From RGIG5612 sp963589005 (lineage in GTDB: Bacteria; Bacillota; Clostridia; Lachnospirales; Lachnospiraceae): a stretch of 28,004 nt of DNA. Positions 24,839 to 28,004 of this stretch are shown here, one piece after another. The DNA lies in assembly GCA_963589005.1 (NCBI GenBank), contig CAVAJR010000030.1:1-28004 (forward strand), read 5' to 3'. Within the stretch, counting starts at the first letter, position 1. The number at the start of each line of letters is the position of its first letter. The notes beneath the pieces were generated by a model. The model saw only the letters and a program-made list of their open reading frames with translations. It was not told the DNA's origin and did not search any database. Both the position numbers and the translations under genes were made by a program.

Positions 24839-26293
24839 CTACCGATTAGCCTTTAATCTGGCGAATTTTTTTACATCCTTGGACTTCACGTTGGAAATAA
24901 GTTTGCCTTCGATATATGTTAAATGTTTAGACTTTAATCTGATCGGGACTAGCATCAGCTTCATATATGCTGATCTTGGTTTTGCCTTCTTCAGAGCTTC
25001 TCTTACAGTTTCCTTATTAATTATATTTTTTATCTCTGCCCTTTTCTGCGAGTCCGTCAATGTACATTTAGGATTAGTTATATTCTCAATACATCCTATG
25101 ATCCGCTCAAGGTAACGTCTGGATATGACCTCCTGTGCTTCCGCTGACGGAAAATCTGCCGTCGGTATAGGTGTAGGATTTTCTCCCAGGAAATTAAAGG
25201 AAACTGTGGTCTCCTTATTTACATTCTGTCCGGCTGTCTGCTCAAGATCCAATGTATGCTGCACCGTTGTTGTGCCTGAATCAGTCTGTTCTCCCTGTTC
25301 TTCAGCATCTGATGCAGATACATTATCATTTGCTGTACCTGGCTGCATCTTCTCATCTTCTGTTATAAGTAATGCCCCTTTGCCCTCAGCAATAAGCTGG
25401 TCCATAAGTTTTTGCTGCATTTCACTGCGCCATCCGTCATATAAATCAAGCAACCATTTGTGTTCTTCCTCTCTTCTTGACAGCAATTCCGGATTATACT
25501 TCTCAGATTCCGAATCAGAACGTTTGCGGATAAAATGATAATAGGCATTATCCGTCACAGTCACGCGTTCGATTTTCTTAATGACCTCAAGATTAAATGG
25601 AAAATCATCCCAATGGACATCTGGGAATTTAATACCGTTATCCTTTATGTAGCTTGTAAGGTATAACTTGTTCCACGGTGTATATAAGAGGTTTCTGTCG
25701 AGCAGCTGATGCGCATGTTCTCTGAATTCCGTTCCTGAACCATATACGACAGACTGCACTGACTGCTTCTGGATGTAATATTCCATGTCTGTATAGTATG
25801 TTTCTATATAATATCCGGCAATAACCATCTGTGCACATTTATCCTCCGGTACTGTTGCCTTGTATTCAGCAGCACACGGAAACGGTTTGCCAATAGATGA
25901 AATATCTCGCCCCACATTATTAATCGGCTTACCTGCCCATGCATCAAGAAAATAATTTTCCGCCAGGCTGACCATCTCATAAAGCATTGACGGAACCGCC
26001 CAATCATCAGCATCCATAAAATACAGATATTTGCCGGATGCCTTCTCCATAGCTGCATTTCTGGCCGCTGCAGCTCCCTTGTTTTCCTGATGCAGCACCG
26101 TGATTCTCTCGTCAGCTGCCGCCTGTTCGTCACACAGCGCGCCTGACGTATCGGTAGATCCGTCATCAACTAAAATAAGTTCCCAGTCTGTAAGAGTCTG
26201 AGCACATATACTCTCTATGGCCTTGCATACATAGTCTTCTACATTGTATACAGGCATGATAACAGTCACAATCGGTTTTTCCATAGCAATCAC
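24839..26293 (-). CDS. GT2-family glycosyltransferase with low-complexity insertion
   Basis: A 484-residue protein, about 150 longer than the other GT2 enzymes here. It has KPIVTVIMPVYNVEDYV, DDGS at 43-46, NKGAAAARNA as acceptor loop and DADD at 94-97, so the catalytic domain looks intact. Residues about 303-387 are a polar stretch rich in Glu, Thr, Gln, Asp and Asn, then Pro; the usual basic helical C-terminus resumes at SRRYLERIIGCIENI. The start is GTG at 26293 with GAAGGA six bases upstream; ATG at 26284 is the alternative. It has its own strong promoter and leads into the secreted repeat protein, apart from the polymer operon. Possible roles are glycosylation of that protein or a wall polymer; neither is proven. 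Confidence 0.86.
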   Translation of the reverse strand: MIAMEKPIVTVIMPVYNVEDYVCKAIESICAQTLTDWELILVDDGSTDTSGALCDEQAAADERITVLHQENKGAAAARNAAMEKASGKYLYFMDADDWAVPSMLYEMVSLAENYFLDAWAGKPINNVGRDISSIGKPFPCAAEYKATVPEDKCAQMVIAGYYIETYYTDMEYYIQKQSVQSVVYGSGTEFREHAHQLLDRNLLYTPWNKLYLTSYIKDNGIKFPDVHWDDFPFNLEVIKKIERVTVTDNAYYHFIRKRSDSESEKYNPELLSRREEEHKWLLDLYDGWRSEMQQKLMDQLIAEGKGALLITEDEKMQPGTANDNVSASDAEEQGEQTDSGTTTVQHTLDLEQTAGQNVNKETTVSFNFLGENPTPIPTADFPSAEAQEVISRRYLERIIGCIENITNPKCTLTDSQKRAEIKNIINKETVREALKKAKPRSAYMKLMLVPIRLKSKHLTYIEGKLISNVKSKDVKKFARLKANR

Positions 26294-26319
26294 TACTTTT
26301 CCTTCATTTTAGTTCATTG

Positions 26320-26348
26320 ATTTTAACAGTTTGATGTATTTTTGTAAA
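26320..26348 (-). promoter_or_regulatory. Sigma-A promoter for the glycosyltransferase/NlpC-P60 unit
   Basis: On the minus strand TTTACA (26343-26348) and TAAAAT (26320-26325) are exactly 17 bases apart, each one mismatch from consensus. Transcription would start about 20 bases before the GTG at 26293, which supports that start. Confidence 0.78.
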
Positions 26349-26466
26349 TGTTTAGCAACTATTTCGCAGGGACTTTGTAAGAAATTTGAAATTTTTTATA
26401 TTTTTTGCATGTTATTAGCCGACTTTCAACTGTTTATATATAGTATTTTCCGCATTATCGGCTTTA

Positions 26467-26495
26467 TTGCGTTTAGAACTTCAGTATGTTAAAAT
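26467..26495 (+). promoter_or_regulatory. Candidate promoter for the rightward repeat protein
   Basis: TTGCGT (26467-26472) and TAAAAT (26490-26495) are 17 bases apart on the plus strand, giving a leader of about 50 bases before the ATG at 26554. The -35 hexamer equals the one proposed before glf. Confidence 0.55.
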
Positions 26496-26553
26496 TATTG
26501 TCACATTTTTGCAACATTTAAAATTTTATTCATCATCAAAGAAGGTCATATTC

Positions 26554-28004
26554 ATGAGAAAAATCTTTATTTCATTTTCACTAATCATAGCAATATCTGC
26601 TTCTAGTATATTTGCTGCTTTTGCAGACACTCAGGAAACTACTCAGTTAAACACAGCTGCCAATACCGAATATTCTCCTGAATATTCGGTCAGCGAATAT
26701 TTTGATCCTGACCCTGATTTATTGTCTGACACAGAAAATGAAGATACAGCATCATATGTTGAAAATGATACATCTATTTCAGAATCCGACGTTGGTGTTG
26801 AAACTCCTTCAGAAAGTTATGATGAACCCTCATCAGAAACATATGTACCTGTATCTGATACAGATAGAGATAATTCAGAAACCTCTGACTCAGTTGTTGA
26901 AAATGAAACCGAAAGTATACAAGAGGATTCTCTGAATGATACCGTCAAGATATCGAGAGTCTCAGTTAAAGCAACTGATCCATATGTTGAAAGCTATTAT
27001 ACAAAATATGGCAATGACTTCTTTCAAAAACGTATGTACGATAAGTATGACGAGACAAACAAGACCTATAATCTTACTTATACGGTCTATCTGTCCGACG
27101 GTTCTACTTTCATTGGCAACAAGGATGATTTGTATGCAGAATTTGGCGAATATCCGATATATTCGGACAAAGCTGGCGATTATTCTGGTTCATCAGAATT
27201 AATAGTTTATGAAAAATTCATGGATACTGCGTATTTAATACGATTCAGACTTATTGATCACGCACATACAATCGTTGTTGATCCCGCAGTCGCAGCTACC
27301 GAAACATCTACCGGACTGACCGAGGGCTCACATTGTTCTGTCTGCGGCGATGTAATCATTGCGCAGGAAATAATACCGACTCTGGCGAAACACACAGGTT
27401 GGTATAATGCCAATGGAATATGGTTTTATTATGACAGCAATGGCAATATGGTTACCGGCTGGCTCTATAGAGGGCAGGAAAATGGCATTAATATCTGGTA
27501 CTACTTTAATGAATCCGGTGCAATGATCACCGGTTGGAAATATATAAATGGTTGGTGGTACTACTTTAACAGTTCAGGCAGAATGGCTGTCGGATGGACT
27601 AAAATTAATGGGACATGGTATTACATGGGTCCTAGCGGAGCAATGTACAGCGGATGGCAAAAAATCAATGGCTCATGGTATTACATGAATTCATCAGGTG
27701 GCATGGTTACCGGTTGGCAGTATATCAACAGCAAATGGTATTTTTTCAACAGCAGCGGGATTATGGCGGTTGGCTGGCTTTACAGAGGAACCGATAACGA
27801 CAATGAAATCTGGTATTACTTCAATGACTCCGGTACAATGATTACCGGTTGGAAATATATAAATGGTTGGTGGTACTACTTTAACAGTTCAGGCAGGATG
27901 GCTGTCGGATGGATCAAAGTTAATGGGACATGGTATTACATGGGTCCTGGCGGAGCAATGTACAGCGGATGGCAAAAAATCAATGGCTCATGGTATTACA
28001 TGAA
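26554..28004 (+). CDS. Secreted protein with cell-wall-binding repeats (partial, C-terminus beyond window)
   Basis: I read this frame directly: ATG at 26554 after GAAGG, open to the window end, 483 codons. Residues 1-24 are a signal peptide ending AFA-DT. Residues 25-130 are a Ser/Glu/Thr/Asp-rich linker. About 134-236 match the unrecognised domain of the protein at 22602-24800 (SYYTKYGNDFFQKRMYD, DGSTFIGNKDDLYAEFG), followed by GLTEGSHCSVCGDVI (Cys261, Cys264). CW-binding repeats start at 281 and continue past the edge. By analogy the missing C-terminus may hold a catalytic domain such as NlpC/P60, but this cannot be seen. It is transcribed divergently from the glycosyltransferase gene and uses a 260-base intergenic region with two outward promoters. 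Confidence 0.92.
   Translation, partial: MRKIFISFSLIIAISASSIFAAFADTQETTQLNTAANTEYSPEYSVSEYFDPDPDLLSDTENEDTASYVENDTSISESDVGVETPSESYDEPSSETYVPVSDTDRDNSETSDSVVENETESIQEDSLNDTVKISRVSVKATDPYVESYYTKYGNDFFQKRMYDKYDETNKTYNLTYTVYLSDGSTFIGNKDDLYAEFGEYPIYSDKAGDYSGSSELIVYEKFMDTAYLIRFRLIDHAHTIVVDPAVAATETSTGLTEGSHCSVCGDVIIAQEIIPTLAKHTGWYNANGIWFYYDSNGNMVTGWLYRGQENGINIWYYFNESGAMITGWKYINGWWYYFNSSGRMAVGWTKINGTWYYMGPSGAMYSGWQKINGSWYYMNSSGGMVTGWQYINSKWYFFNSSGIMAVGWLYRGTDNDNEIWYYFNDSGTMITGWKYINGWWYYFNSSGRMAVGWIKVNGTWYYMGPGGAMYSGWQKINGSWYYM
27466..28004 (+). repeat. 315-bp tandem module of wall-binding repeats, second copy cut by the window edge
   Basis: The block from about 27466 recurs 315 bases later: for example CCGGTTGGAAATATATAAAT begins at 27530 and again at 27845. 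Each copy encodes five repeats (105 residues), opening with the longer GWLYRG unit. The second half of the module is nearly identical between copies, the first half more diverged. Confidence 0.88.

Overview
The window reads as a low-GC Gram-positive genome segment, most likely from a gut-type Clostridium relative (Lachnospiraceae-like). This is inferred from AT-rich codon use, AGGAGG-type ribosome binding sites, secreted proteins with Trp/Tyr cell-wall-binding repeats, and NlpC/P60 and L,D-transpeptidase domains. No RNA gene, CRISPR array, insertion sequence or phage gene was seen.

Positions 1-19385 look like one leftward operon of 18 genes, starting at glf and running off the left edge. No gap between genes exceeds about 55 bases, and many neighbours overlap by 1 to 4 bases. 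In transcription order it encodes: UDP-galactopyranose mutase; a DUF4422 protein; a GT2 glycosyltransferase; two LicD-family phosphotransferases; two more GT2 enzymes; a Wzy-like polymerase; a chain-length (PCP) protein with a degenerate kinase-like tail; a CDP-ribitol module (TarI-like cytidylyltransferase, TarJ-like reductase, pentulose-phosphate epimerase); a Wzx-type flippase; a secreted L,D-transpeptidase with about 18 wall-binding repeats; and a Dlt-like cassette (adenylating enzyme, carrier protein, MBOAT transferase, SGNH protein). The simplest reading is a Wzx/Wzy-assembled surface polymer containing galactofuranose. It would carry a phospho-alditol (ribitol-phosphate) or phosphocholine placed by LicD enzymes, plus an ester-linked amino-acyl group placed by the Dlt-like cassette. 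The initiating sugar-phosphate transferase is not in the window.

Positions 19386-26293 hold separate leftward units for secreted wall enzymes. Two tandem paralogues (19696-20742 and 21050-22300) share an N-terminal membrane segment, a Tyr/Glu/Thr heptad-repeat spacer, a C-terminal NlpC/P60 peptidase domain and near-matching promoters. A third NlpC/P60 protein (22602-24800) replaces the heptad spacer with cell-wall-binding repeats and an unrecognised domain. It follows, and is probably co-transcribed with, an unusual 484-residue GT2 enzyme.

From 26554 rightward, a divergent gene, cut by the window edge, encodes a paralogue of the repeat protein with the same unrecognised domain. The whole window therefore looks like a locus for building one decorated wall polymer next to a family of secreted proteins that probably bind or remodel the wall carrying it. 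That link is inference from gene order, not shown by the sequence.
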